This document shows positions 9,252 through 17,250 of a stretch of DNA of 64,000 bases, one piece after another. Numbering within the stretch: the stretch's first letter is position 1; every line of letters begins with the position of its first letter. The stretch is from JACKOB01 sp024234575 (lineage in GTDB: Bacteria; Pseudomonadota; Gammaproteobacteria; Pseudomonadales; Oleiphilaceae), in the NCBI GenBank assembly GCA_051208035.1, contig JBPJFZ010000006.1, positions 124,001-188,000 of the forward strand, written 5' to 3'. The position numbers and the translations under genes were made by a program. Below the pieces are notes generated by a model, which saw only the letters and a program-made list of their open reading frames with translations, did no database searches and was not told where the DNA came from.

Positions 9252-9926
9252 TCAACGCATCGAAATCCGTCGAGCAGGTTGCCCTGCAAAATCATTGTCT
9301 GTTGCTGATAGATCTGGCTTTTCTAAAGCCTTACCCCGATCAATATCCATAATCGTGTAAGACAGTGTTAGTGTGTTAATTTCTTTGGGCAGCTCTGCAT
9401 CAACTACAAACAACAACCCCATTTCCACTTCTTCTCCGGCCGCCAGGGTTTGCGTGTTAAAACAAAAACATTCAATCTTCTGAAAATGACGCGACGCCTG
9501 CCAGGGCGTCACACCCGGCACAGATTGAGTCGTTACCGGGTGGTCAGCATTGTTCTTAAAGTAATAGCTCACTTGTTTACGCTCCCCCGGATGCACCTGA
9601 ACCTTTTTGATATTGGGCTTGAATTCCCAGGGTAGATTGCCATTAATCGTTGCATCAAACTCAATGGTAATCAGTCGCGAACGATCAACAACCATATCAA
9701 CAACATCGGACGCTTTCACGCGGGTCGTGTTGGTGGCAACGCTGTTCACCCCGGTTACATCGCAAATAATTCGATACAAGGGCACTAAAGCGAAAGCAAA
9801 ACCAAACATCAACACCGCCACCATGCCGAGAGTGAGAAAGACACGGCGGTTACTAGCTTTGATCTTTGCCGCCTGAGTGGTGATCTGCTCAGATTCAGCC
9901 AATTGCTTCTCCTTTCGCTCTACCAT
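9252..9926 (-). CDS. ctaG: Cytochrome c oxidase assembly protein, Cox11/CtaG copper chaperone
   Basis: A 224-residue protein with one N-terminal membrane helix (about residues 30-52, VFLTLGMVAVLMFGFAFALVPLY) and a periplasmic immunoglobulin-like domain carrying the copper-binding CFCF motif in KIECFCFNTQTLAAGE. It inserts copper into the CuB centre of subunit I. The start codon follows the stop of the 54-residue upstream gene within a few bases (TAATAAATG), so the two are translationally linked. Confidence 0.95.
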   Translation of the reverse strand: MVERKEKQLAESEQITTQAAKIKASNRRVFLTLGMVAVLMFGFAFALVPLYRIICDVTGVNSVATNTTRVKASDVVDMVVDRSRLITIEFDATINGNLPWEFKPNIKKVQVHPGERKQVSYYFKNNADHPVTTQSVPGVTPWQASRHFQKIECFCFNTQTLAAGEEVEMGLLFVVDAELPKEINTLTLSYTIMDIDRGKALEKPDLSATDNDFAGQPARRISMR

Positions 9927-9929
9927 TTA

Positions 9930-10094
9930 TTAGCCGGTGATACCCATGCGGCTCGCCGTCACAAACGGTATCATGGTGCAGGCAATGGCAATTACACCAA
10001 ACAGCAGGGCCAGGATCACGTTTGTTCGTCGCACTGAAACAGTTATCTCTTTCTTTACTTGAACAGTGTTTGGTTCGGTTTCTTTTGCATTCAT
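9930..10094 (-). CDS. Small single-helix membrane protein in the cta operon (54 aa)
   Basis: A short open frame starting ATG at 10094 and ending in tandem TAA stops at 9930/9927, just ahead of ctaG. The product has a charged N-terminus (MNAKETEPNTVQVKKEIT), one hydrophobic helix (about residues 25-45, NVILALLFGVIAIACTMIPF) and a short polar tail. Tiny membrane proteins sit between ctaD and ctaG in many gammaproteobacterial oxidase operons and are annotated as small oxidase assembly proteins. The role is inferred from that position. Its tight packing against ctaG and clean codon structure argue that it is real. Confidence 0.78.
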   Translation of the reverse strand: MNAKETEPNTVQVKKEITVSVRRTNVILALLFGVIAIACTMIPFVTASRMGITG

Positions 10095-10147
10095 CGCTTT
10101 ACACTCGCTGCTATGGCTGGCCCCGCGGCCATGCCAAATGGTTTACT

Positions 10148-10176
10148 AAGAGCCACCACTGATCGCAGTGGCTCTT
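10148..10176 (-). terminator. Intercistronic stem-loop after ctaD
   Basis: AAGAGCCAC (10148-10156) pairs perfectly with GTGGCTCTT (10168-10176), 8 bases beyond the ctaD stop. No T run follows on the minus strand, so it is more likely a partial terminator or an mRNA-stability element that lowers expression of the assembly genes relative to ctaCD than a full stop. Confidence 0.55.
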
Positions 10177-10183
10177 CGCTGCT

Positions 10184-11788
10184 TCACTTAACCGTTGGCG
10201 GTGTCGTGAACGTGTGATGCGGAGGCGGTGAACTTACTGTCCATTCCAAACCGGAAGTGCCAATTTGCGCGCCTTCCCAAGGCATAGCCGGTGCTTTCTT
10301 GCCACCGCGAACCGTCTGAATAATGATATACAAAAACAGCAAATGCGAGAGCCCAAAGGCAAACCCACCGATACTGGAAATAACGTTGAACTCTTGAAAT
10401 TGAACACCGTAGTCGACTATCCGGCGCGGCATCCCCGCCAGGCCAGAGAAGTGCTGCGGAAAGAACGTGACGTTAAAGGAGATGGTTGTCCACCAGAAGA
10501 AAATCTGCCCCAGCTTCTCGTTATACATATGCCCGGTCCACTTGGGCAACCAATAAAACACGCCGGCATACAGCCCGAACAGTGCTCCCGGTATCAGGGC
10601 ATAATGAAAGTGGGCAACAACAAAATAGGTATCGTGATACTGCAGATCCGCTGGCACAACGGCCAGCATGACCCCGGTCGCCCCGGCAAACGAAAACATG
10701 ATGATGATCGCGATTGAAAACAGCATGGGTGTTTCAAAAGTCATCGCCCCCCGCCACATGGTGAAGACAAAGTTAAAAATCATCAGCCCCACGGGTATCG
10801 AAATAAGGATGGTACCAATCATGAAATATTTGGTCGCAAAAACAGACATACCAATGGTGTATTGATGATGTGCCCAGACCACGCAGCCTAAAACCGTTAG
10901 TACCACCATGCCCCAGACCAGCGACTTGTAACCAAACAGCGGCTTGCGAGAAAAGGTTGGAATGACAACGCCCATCACACCAATCGACGGCAACAGCAAC
11001 ACATAGACCTCAGGGTGCCCGAAAAACCAGAACAGGTGTTGGAAAAGTACCGGGTCACCGCCACCAGCTGCATCAAAAAAGCTTGTGCCGAAGTGACGAT
11101 CAAACAGAAGCATGGTCACGCCACCTGCCAACGCTGGCATGACGATAATGAGCAACACCGCAGTGAAGAACCAGGCCCAGACAAACAAGGGCATTTTCAT
11201 CATCGTCATGCCGGGGGCGCGCATATTGATGATAGTGGTAATGATATTAATAGACGCAAGAATGGATGATATGCCTAACACGTGCAATGTAAATATCAGC
11301 AAATCCATCGACATGCCCGCCTGAATCGACAGCGGCGGATATAATGTCCAACCCGTATTGACAGGTGCCCCACCACCAAAAAATGGCGCTAAAACAGACA
11401 TAATCAATAAGGTAGCACCGGCGGGCAACAACCAGAAACTCAGGTTATTAAGCCTTGGTAGAGCCATATCTGGCGCCCCGATCATCAACGGAATCATCCA
11501 GTTCGCCATACCCGCAGCCGCAGGCATAACTACACCAAATACCATAATCAAGGCGTGATTGGTTACCATGTTGTTGTAAAGGTCAGGCTCTAGCAATTGC
11601 AATCCAGGCATATAAAGCTCGGCGCGAATCAGCATCGCCATTCCACCGCCCAGGAAAAGCATAATCAGAGAAAAGATCAGGTACATCGTACCGATGTCTT
11701 TGTGGTTGGTACTAAACAACCAGCGCTTCATCCCGGCCGGTGGCGCGTGGTGATGATCATCATCGTGATGTGCTGCTACGGTACTCAT
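10184..11788 (-). CDS. ctaD: Cytochrome c oxidase subunit I (aa3-type)
   Basis: A 534-residue catalytic subunit with 12 membrane helices. All metal ligands of an A-type heme-copper oxidase are visible: NHALIMVFG (low-spin heme), the FFGHPEVYVLLLP helix with CuB His and the cross-linked Tyr, VWAHHQYTIGM (two CuB His) and HDTYFVVAHFHY (both hemes). An open frame extends 27 bases upstream to 11815, but AGGAG lies about 10 bases before the internal ATG at 11788 and none precedes the longer start, so MSTVAAHHDD is chosen. The N-terminus is rich in His and Asp. It is preceded by ctaC. Confidence 0.97.
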   Translation of the reverse strand: MSTVAAHHDDDHHHAPPAGMKRWLFSTNHKDIGTMYLIFSLIMLFLGGGMAMLIRAELYMPGLQLLEPDLYNNMVTNHALIMVFGVVMPAAAGMANWMIPLMIGAPDMALPRLNNLSFWLLPAGATLLIMSVLAPFFGGGAPVNTGWTLYPPLSIQAGMSMDLLIFTLHVLGISSILASINIITTIINMRAPGMTMMKMPLFVWAWFFTAVLLIIVMPALAGGVTMLLFDRHFGTSFFDAAGGGDPVLFQHLFWFFGHPEVYVLLLPSIGVMGVVIPTFSRKPLFGYKSLVWGMVVLTVLGCVVWAHHQYTIGMSVFATKYFMIGTILISIPVGLMIFNFVFTMWRGAMTFETPMLFSIAIIIMFSFAGATGVMLAVVPADLQYHDTYFVVAHFHYALIPGALFGLYAGVFYWLPKWTGHMYNEKLGQIFFWWTTISFNVTFFPQHFSGLAGMPRRIVDYGVQFQEFNVISSIGGFAFGLSHLLFLYIIIQTVRGGKKAPAMPWEGAQIGTSGLEWTVSSPPPHHTFTTPPTVK

Positions 11789-11885
11789 TCTGCTTGCTCT
11801 CCTGTCATGAGACATAACTGATCATTATTATTTTGAAAAGCCTTGCTGTGGTCACTTATACGTAATTCTCTTTTTAAACCGGGCA

Positions 11886-13100
11886 TCACTTCCTCGCCGC
11901 TTTAATATCAGAAGGCTGCACCACATCACCCACGTTATTACCAAAGGCATTACGCTCATAAGTAACCACTGCGGCAATTTGCAGATCACTTAGTTGTGCG
12001 CCCCACGCCGACATTGCCGTACCCTGCTTGCCGTTAATAACAATATCAAGATGCGCGGCGATATCACCCAGTGCAATCGGGCTACCCTTAATGGCAGGGA
12101 AAACCGGCGCCATGCCCTCGCCACCAGGCTGATGACAGGCCGAGCAAAACGTGTTGTAAACCTCTTCTCCCTTGGCCGACATTTCTTCTACCGTCCAGAC
12201 CTTGTCGGAGGATGCCAGTGCAATTTCAGCCTGCTTCTTGGATTTCTTCTCTGCCATCCAGCTTTGGTAGGCATCAGCACTTACCGCAGCAACCTGAATC
12301 GGCATATACGCATGACCGGTGCCACAGTTTTCGGCGCACTGTCCGGTATACAAGCCCTCTCGCTCGATGACGGTCCAGGTCTCATTGATATAGCCAGGAA
12401 TAGAATCTTTTTTAACAGCGATCGCCGGAACCCACCATGCATGCAACACATCGGTGGCAGTGTGCAAAAAACGGATTCGCTGATTAACCGGCAGTACCAA
12501 TGGCTCATCTACCGAACGTAAATACTCATCACCGGCTTCTTCTTTTTTCTTGATGCTGCTGATTAGCCGAACATCATCTTCTATATAGTCGTACGTCCAC
12601 TTCCACTGAGAGCCTGTGACTTTCACTGTGACATCGGCAGTACCAATGTCTTCGACCTGATCAAAAGTTTCGCTTGCCTTGCCGGCTATCGACAGATCAA
12701 TACCCAGAACAATAACTGGCACCAGTAGCCAGGACCATCGGCCAAATGAGTTTTCATGAAAGGTCTGATCTGCCTGATAGTTTTTCGACTTGCGAAATTT
12801 AATCATTGCGTAGCCAACCAGACCAATCACAACCACCATGATCCAAAACGCCAGCCATGACGTAATCATGTGCAGGTCATACACGCTCTTGGTGAGTGGG
12901 GACACAGGTTCAACCAAATTGAGTTTCATTTCAGCCCAGGCTGGTAAACTTGCCAAGACGAAAGGGGTTATAGCCGCGGACCGGACAAAAAGGTTTTTAC
13001 GATCGGACGCGTTGTGAATGACTTTAGATTTAGAGTTTGGATGCGGTTCCTGAATGCTGTGAGAAACACTGCCGGAAAGAGCACCGAAATGGTATGACAT
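11886..13100 (-). CDS. ctaC: Cytochrome c oxidase subunit II with fused cytochrome c domain
   Basis: A 404-residue protein with a long N-terminal leader, two membrane helices, the cupredoxin domain with the CuA site (HAWWVPAIAVKKDSIPGY, then CAENCGTGHAYM giving both Cys, His and Met ligands) and a C-terminal class I cytochrome c domain with CSACH, about residues 310-390. The fused cytochrome marks a caa3-like form of the enzyme. GAGG lies 8 bases before the ATG. It is the first gene of the operon and is followed by ctaD. Confidence 0.96.
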   Translation of the reverse strand: MSYHFGALSGSVSHSIQEPHPNSKSKVIHNASDRKNLFVRSAAITPFVLASLPAWAEMKLNLVEPVSPLTKSVYDLHMITSWLAFWIMVVVIGLVGYAMIKFRKSKNYQADQTFHENSFGRWSWLLVPVIVLGIDLSIAGKASETFDQVEDIGTADVTVKVTGSQWKWTYDYIEDDVRLISSIKKKEEAGDEYLRSVDEPLVLPVNQRIRFLHTATDVLHAWWVPAIAVKKDSIPGYINETWTVIEREGLYTGQCAENCGTGHAYMPIQVAAVSADAYQSWMAEKKSKKQAEIALASSDKVWTVEEMSAKGEEVYNTFCSACHQPGGEGMAPVFPAIKGSPIALGDIAAHLDIVINGKQGTAMSAWGAQLSDLQIAAVVTYERNAFGNNVGDVVQPSDIKAARK

Positions 13101-13624
13101 CCCTTTTTCCTCGCCATAGAGTTAGCAGAGCAAAAGAAGACTGGCGACATAAAACAAAGCTACCGCGTTCAGCACACAGATGACGCAACGACACAAACAG
13201 ACCTTGAGGCAAGGCACTGAATGTATTTTAAGCAGCTAAGTTTTATCACACTTACTTCTTACAGGCTTAACTACAGCCTGTTGTACAAGACAATTGCCCT
13301 ATTATTTTTATTTTCTGCAAATCAGTGATGTGTCGTATAAATCAAGAAGACATTAAGCCTCCCAGAGATCACACCAGCGATTTTACTGCCTTCTACAGGG
13401 ATTCATCGATCGCTCGGCCACACTGATGCAAATAGACCTGACGACTGAAACAACACCTGCATATTATTTTTATTCTTTGCTTTCATGCTGATACATATTG
13501 AAGAGTATAGGTTTTAACAGCTATCAGGCGAGTTGTAAATAACAATTTTTTGTTCGCCTTGATTAAAGTCAGCTGCAAGTGTCGTTAGACGCAAACAACA
13601 AAAAAGAATACCGCGGAGATACGG
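13101..13624. other. Non-coding spacer upstream of ctaC
   Basis: 524 bases with no convincing ORF. It should hold the cta operon promoter (minus strand) and the end of the alpha/beta-hydrolase transcript. The only clear structure is a 7-base inverted repeat ACAGGCT (13261-13267) / AGCCTGT (13275-13281), about 160 bases upstream of ctaC, which could be an operator. I cannot place a promoter with confidence. Confidence 0.5.
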
Positions 13625-14551
13625 TTACGACTTTACAGAAACTGCGTCCTTTCCACCATTTGAAGTATCTAAGGAGTATTGATGAAACGAATTAAGGTAG
13701 TTGGAATAAATCTGCAACAGTTCTTGTGGGCGCTCCAAAAGCGGCATATGCCCACACCTGGGTATCGAACGAAATTGTAGTTGGCGAGACGACTGACGCA
13801 AAGCAGACCAGTTGTCATCGCTTTGAAAAACATCATCATCGCCATGAATGAGCATTGTCTGGGGCGGCAAATACTGCAGGCTTTGCAGTAAAAAAAGCAT
13901 ATTTAGCCGCACATCCGCCAAAACTTGCTGATGAAAACCGCGAAGCGAAGACATTTTTCGCTCTTCGTAACGCAATACAGCAGATGGAATAGCAGGCGGT
14001 TGATAAAAAAGCATTTGCAGCAACGTTTGCAACGCATTTTTTCGCTCACAACGAATCAGATCCTGAAAATCTGAAAACCGTGCGATCTGAGAGGATGGAT
14101 TATGCTGATCAATAGCCAAGAGCGACATCAATACTAACGACAGCATGCGCTGCTGGTATCTGGCAGCAAACACTGCCGCGACGTTGGCCCCCAGAGAATG
14201 CCCTAGCAAATGGAATCTACCAAGATCCAGCGCACAGACAAACTCATTTAAACAGGCAGCTAATCGGGGAAAGTCATACCGTCCATCTTGCGTGGCGATA
14301 CCAGACTTTAATCCGGGCAAGTCAGGTGCCAGCACATAATAGTTACGCGAAAGGCTTAGCATCAGCGAACGCCATACAGCCTTCGACTCACCAAAGCCAT
14401 GCACTAGCAGCACTGTTGGCTTAGAAATATCGCCAGCCTCAAGATACTGCCAGTGATAATTTTCGGAATGTAATTCCCTGTACTTCACCGCCCCTAAAAA
14501 GCTACGGGCATGGTTTGCAAACAAATAGATATTTCTGGCATTAACGGCCAT
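13625..14551 (-). CDS. Alpha/beta-hydrolase
   Basis: A 308-residue serine hydrolase fold. Visible are the oxyanion region LLVHGFGESKAVW, the nucleophile elbow LLGHSLGANVAAVFAARY, a late acidic residue in LIHGDDDVF and the catalytic His in PRCGHMPLLERP. The substrate is unknown; adjacency to lifO and lipA suggests ester or lipid metabolism but no co-regulation is shown. A longer frame reaches 14593; the ATG at 14551 is preferred because GAGG lies 7 bases upstream. No signal peptide is evident, so it is probably cytoplasmic. Confidence 0.85.
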   Translation of the reverse strand: MAVNARNIYLFANHARSFLGAVKYRELHSENYHWQYLEAGDISKPTVLLVHGFGESKAVWRSLMLSLSRNYYVLAPDLPGLKSGIATQDGRYDFPRLAACLNEFVCALDLGRFHLLGHSLGANVAAVFAARYQQRMLSLVLMSLLAIDQHNPSSQIARFSDFQDLIRCERKNALQTLLQMLFYQPPAIPSAVLRYEERKMSSLRGFHQQVLADVRLNMLFLLQSLQYLPPQTMLIHGDDDVFQSDDNWSALRQSSRQLQFRSIPRCGHMPLLERPQELLQIYSNYLNSFHQYSLDTSNGGKDAVSVKS

Positions 14552-14743
14552 GTCTACGCCTCGCTCCCTGACAAGGGTCACCCCCAACAACACAGTGTAG
14601 CGAAGCTTAGCAAAAGGAACAGAGATTTAACTTACATCCGTTCACAAATACAAAATTTATATGACAAACAAAATTGATAAGCTACATCATTAATAAATCA
14701 TATTGATATGTTTTTATTAGCAATTAACTAAATGATATTAATT

Positions 14744-15871
14744 TCACGCACCACTTTCTTTTTGCTTACGAGCGATAGCCTCATGCGCCAAAACGCGAGA
14801 TATTTCATCTTTCGTAAAATTATCTTCACGTAGCGCCTGTAACTGCATTTCCTTCGCCTGCGCATCAAGGTTGGCCCCTTCTATATGGGCCTTAAGCACC
14901 ATAAAGTCATTCATCCGGCGCTGCCACGCCTCTTCCCGCTTGTAGTAGTCAACCATATCCGTGATGGTCTGCTGATCATATTTCTGCGACAGCAACGATA
15001 CGATAGCCTCCTCGCCAGCACCCTCGTCATACATTGCTTTTGCTTCGTTCGCTATTTCAGCTGTCAGCCTTGCATCTTCTTGCGCAATACGCATTTGCTC
15101 AGGCATTTCAGCTTCCAGTGCCAGTACTTTTTGCTGTTTTTCGGCTTCAGATAAACTGTCATCCGCCCGTATTTTAATGGTCTCAACGGCATACTCGGAA
15201 AAACGTTCTTCCATCGCAAAAAATGCATCCGCAGCTTCTGGCGAAAAATAATCGCGCCGTATTGACTTAATCTGCTCAAAGGTTTGCGCCATCACTTTGC
15301 TGTAATAGTGGTAATCCTGCTGATCAGCCGGCAACAGTGGCGCAGCCATCACATCTTGCATGGCATATTGGTACGCCATATAGCTCTCCAGCAAGTTCAT
15401 CACCTGTTCAACGCCATTCGGAGGCAGGCGCAGCTCGGCCTGACGCTGAATTTGATTAACCGCGTCATCCAGGCTTACTTCACCAACAGCACTGAAGAAG
15501 TAATCAAAAAAGTCTTTTACTTCCAACGCCACGACAAGATTGCCGTTATCGTCCAGTTTTAACTCACCATCTACCTCGGTACCTATTAACGAGGTTGCGT
15601 ACTTCTCTGGATTCCAAGGGTATTTGGGTTGTTCTACAACAGTGGGCTCTGCAACGGGTGCCTGGGGCTCTGCCTTGAAATTACTACCTGCCGCCAGCTT
15701 TGGAACGTTGATACTATCATCGACAATGCCTTCTCCCTGCCCTAGCGAACTGCCCGGTGACGTTGCCGCAGGAACTTTAGGATATAGCAGCAAAGTCAAC
15801 AGACAGCTGGCTAGAACAAAAAATGCAATAAGCAAAGCCTTACGCCTGCGCATGATAAAGTCGATCAACAT
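14744..15871 (-). CDS. lifO: Lipase-specific foldase (steric chaperone)
   Basis: A 375-residue inner-membrane-anchored periplasmic chaperone needed to fold the LipA-type lipase before type II secretion. The N-terminal anchor is at about residues 8-28 (RRRKALLIAFFVLASCLLTLLLY), followed by a variable Pro/Ala-rich stretch and a largely helical domain. That domain contains the family motif IRRDYFSPEAADAFFAMEE (usual core RxxxF) and ends in an Arg/Lys/Glu-rich helical region. The start at 15871 (MLIDF) is supported by AAGGAG 6 bases upstream; a longer open frame to 15943 has no ribosome site and runs through a hairpin. It lies directly after lipA. Confidence 0.92.
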   Translation of the reverse strand: MLIDFIMRRRKALLIAFFVLASCLLTLLLYPKVPAATSPGSSLGQGEGIVDDSINVPKLAAGSNFKAEPQAPVAEPTVVEQPKYPWNPEKYATSLIGTEVDGELKLDDNGNLVVALEVKDFFDYFFSAVGEVSLDDAVNQIQRQAELRLPPNGVEQVMNLLESYMAYQYAMQDVMAAPLLPADQQDYHYYSKVMAQTFEQIKSIRRDYFSPEAADAFFAMEERFSEYAVETIKIRADDSLSEAEKQQKVLALEAEMPEQMRIAQEDARLTAEIANEAKAMYDEGAGEEAIVSLLSQKYDQQTITDMVDYYKREEAWQRRMNDFMVLKAHIEGANLDAQAKEMQLQALREDNFTKDEISRVLAHEAIARKQKESGA

Positions 15872-15920
15872 AACCATCTCCTTTTTAGTTTTTATATTTG
15901 TTTTTGTACCAAAACTCGCA

Positions 15921-15954
15921 AACAAGGGACCATGAAAACTCATCGTCCCTTGTT
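15921..15954 (-). repeat. Perfect 10-bp inverted repeat between lipA and lifO
   Basis: AACAAGGGAC (15921-15930) and GTCCCTTGTT (15945-15954) form a perfect 10-base stem with a 14-base loop, about 40 bases after the lipA stop and 50 before the lifO start. There is no U tract after it on the minus strand, so it looks like a partial terminator or 3'-end protector for lipA mRNA. Confidence 0.75.
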
Positions 15955-15992
15955 ATTTGCTTAAGTCGTGCGGGCTTGGTTACGCGTAGGCT

Positions 15993-16985
15993 TTAGAGAC
16001 CGGCATTCTTAAGTCTGTTTGCTTGCGTGCGATAAGGAGTTATTGGGTCGTGCCACAAATAGCGCACGCCTAACACATGATTAATTGCATCGATGTGGTT
16101 GGCGTTATATGAGCCGATAAAATGACCCAGTTTCTGTGAGCACTCAGACACCAAACCATCATTGGTTTCACCTTTAAACGCCAACGAAGTGGTTACCAGG
16201 AACCCGTCAAGCACATCAAGTACGTTGGTGAATACTTTTTTACCCGCCCAGGAGTAAAGCTTGACCGTGTTACCGCGCACACTCACTGACGTTGCACGGT
16301 CATTGGTGCAGTACCCCGAAGCCACGCCATAAGGATGACGGGTATTAAGGTCCAATGTTCCTGGGGTTGTCAGCGTGTTCAGCGCCTCTACCGCATTCTG
16401 CTGGCTGCTGTCGCCAGAGATCCAGCCGATTACCGTACCAAACGCATTGGCCAGACCCGCAACACCACCTTCAATGCCGCTGGCCACAGGAATAATTCCG
16501 CGAATCATATCGGCAGTTTTCGACCCCTTGTTAACACCATCAACTGACGTCAAAGACGCAATACGACCTTTACCCCATGCATTCATATTCGCATCGAAGG
16601 TAATGGCTGCACGCGTTGTTGGTGAACCCTGGCTATGGGCCATAATATTGAACTTCGCCGAGTTTCCATAAACATTGTTGTTGATGTCTCGTGCTAAACG
16701 TTCGCCACGCTGTTCACTGTCGTTCAACGGTGAAACCTGCGCAACTTTCACATCTGCTCCACTACGACACAGGTTCATGGGAACCGTGTGAAAGTAGCCG
16801 ATGAGGCCGCCAACCGAATCGAACCCGGTAACACCGTGAACGAGCAGAAAGGGATATTTAGTGTCTGTGTATCCACCTGAAGTTAGCCAGTATTGGCTGC
16901 AGCCTACAGCATACGCACCAGCTGACATCATAGATGTCAGTGCCGCACAAGCTAAAATCCGGGCCAGTTTTGTTATTTTTTTCAT
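15993..16985 (-). CDS. lipA: Secreted triacylglycerol lipase (family I, foldase-dependent)
   Basis: A 330-residue extracellular lipase. A Sec signal peptide (residues 1-26, ending AGAYA) precedes the mature enzyme. The oxyanion segment LLVHGVTGFDS starts at residue 47. The nucleophile Ser118 lies in AHSQG, the Asp in TNDGLVS (D276) and the His in NANHIDAINH (H297). Cys226 and Cys282 match the conserved disulfide. The elbow has Ala where Pseudomonas/Vibrio relatives have Gly (GHSxG). It is followed by its foldase gene, the standard pairing, and is presumably exported through a type II system encoded elsewhere. Confidence 0.94.
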   Translation of the reverse strand: MKKITKLARILACAALTSMMSAGAYAVGCSQYWLTSGGYTDTKYPFLLVHGVTGFDSVGGLIGYFHTVPMNLCRSGADVKVAQVSPLNDSEQRGERLARDINNNVYGNSAKFNIMAHSQGSPTTRAAITFDANMNAWGKGRIASLTSVDGVNKGSKTADMIRGIIPVASGIEGGVAGLANAFGTVIGWISGDSSQQNAVEALNTLTTPGTLDLNTRHPYGVASGYCTNDRATSVSVRGNTVKLYSWAGKKVFTNVLDVLDGFLVTTSLAFKGETNDGLVSECSQKLGHFIGSYNANHIDAINHVLGVRYLWHDPITPYRTQANRLKNAGL

Positions 16986-17171
16986 GCCTTTTCTCCGTGA
17001 GTAGTTGCCATGTTTATTTTTGTTTGTGCACTACTTAAGCCTCTTCATTTTATGAACGAAAGGTGAATGTTATGTATCACCCATTAGAGTGAAAGATGCG
17101 CTAAAAACAGACTATTTGACGTACAAACGTGCCAATTCGAGAAAAAAGCGAAAATAACGCAAAATGATAGC

Positions 17172-17203
17172 GGCCATCAATCAGCATGATAAATTTGATG
17201 GCC
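17172..17203 (-). terminator. Hairpin downstream of tamB
   Basis: GGCCATCAA (17172-17180) pairs with TTGATGGCC (17195-17203), about 50 bases after the tamB stop and ahead of the lipA promoter region. The minus-strand tail is CGCTATCATTTTGCG, a weak T tract, so this is a probable but imperfect terminator. Confidence 0.55.
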
Positions 17204-17250
17204 TGGTAGTAGTGATGGGGGACATTCAGAAGCCGCTAAAGGCCATCTGT

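Noticed and set aside
13530..13560. GGCGA...TCGCC around a T6 run, terminator-like
   Set aside because: The T run is inside the structure, not after the stem, and no plus-strand gene ends there.
17118..17134. TGGCACG on the minus strand upstream of lipA, a perfect sigma-54 -24 element
   Set aside because: The -12 position reads CG instead of GC and has no TTGCA-like match, so a sigma-54 promoter for lipA is not supported.
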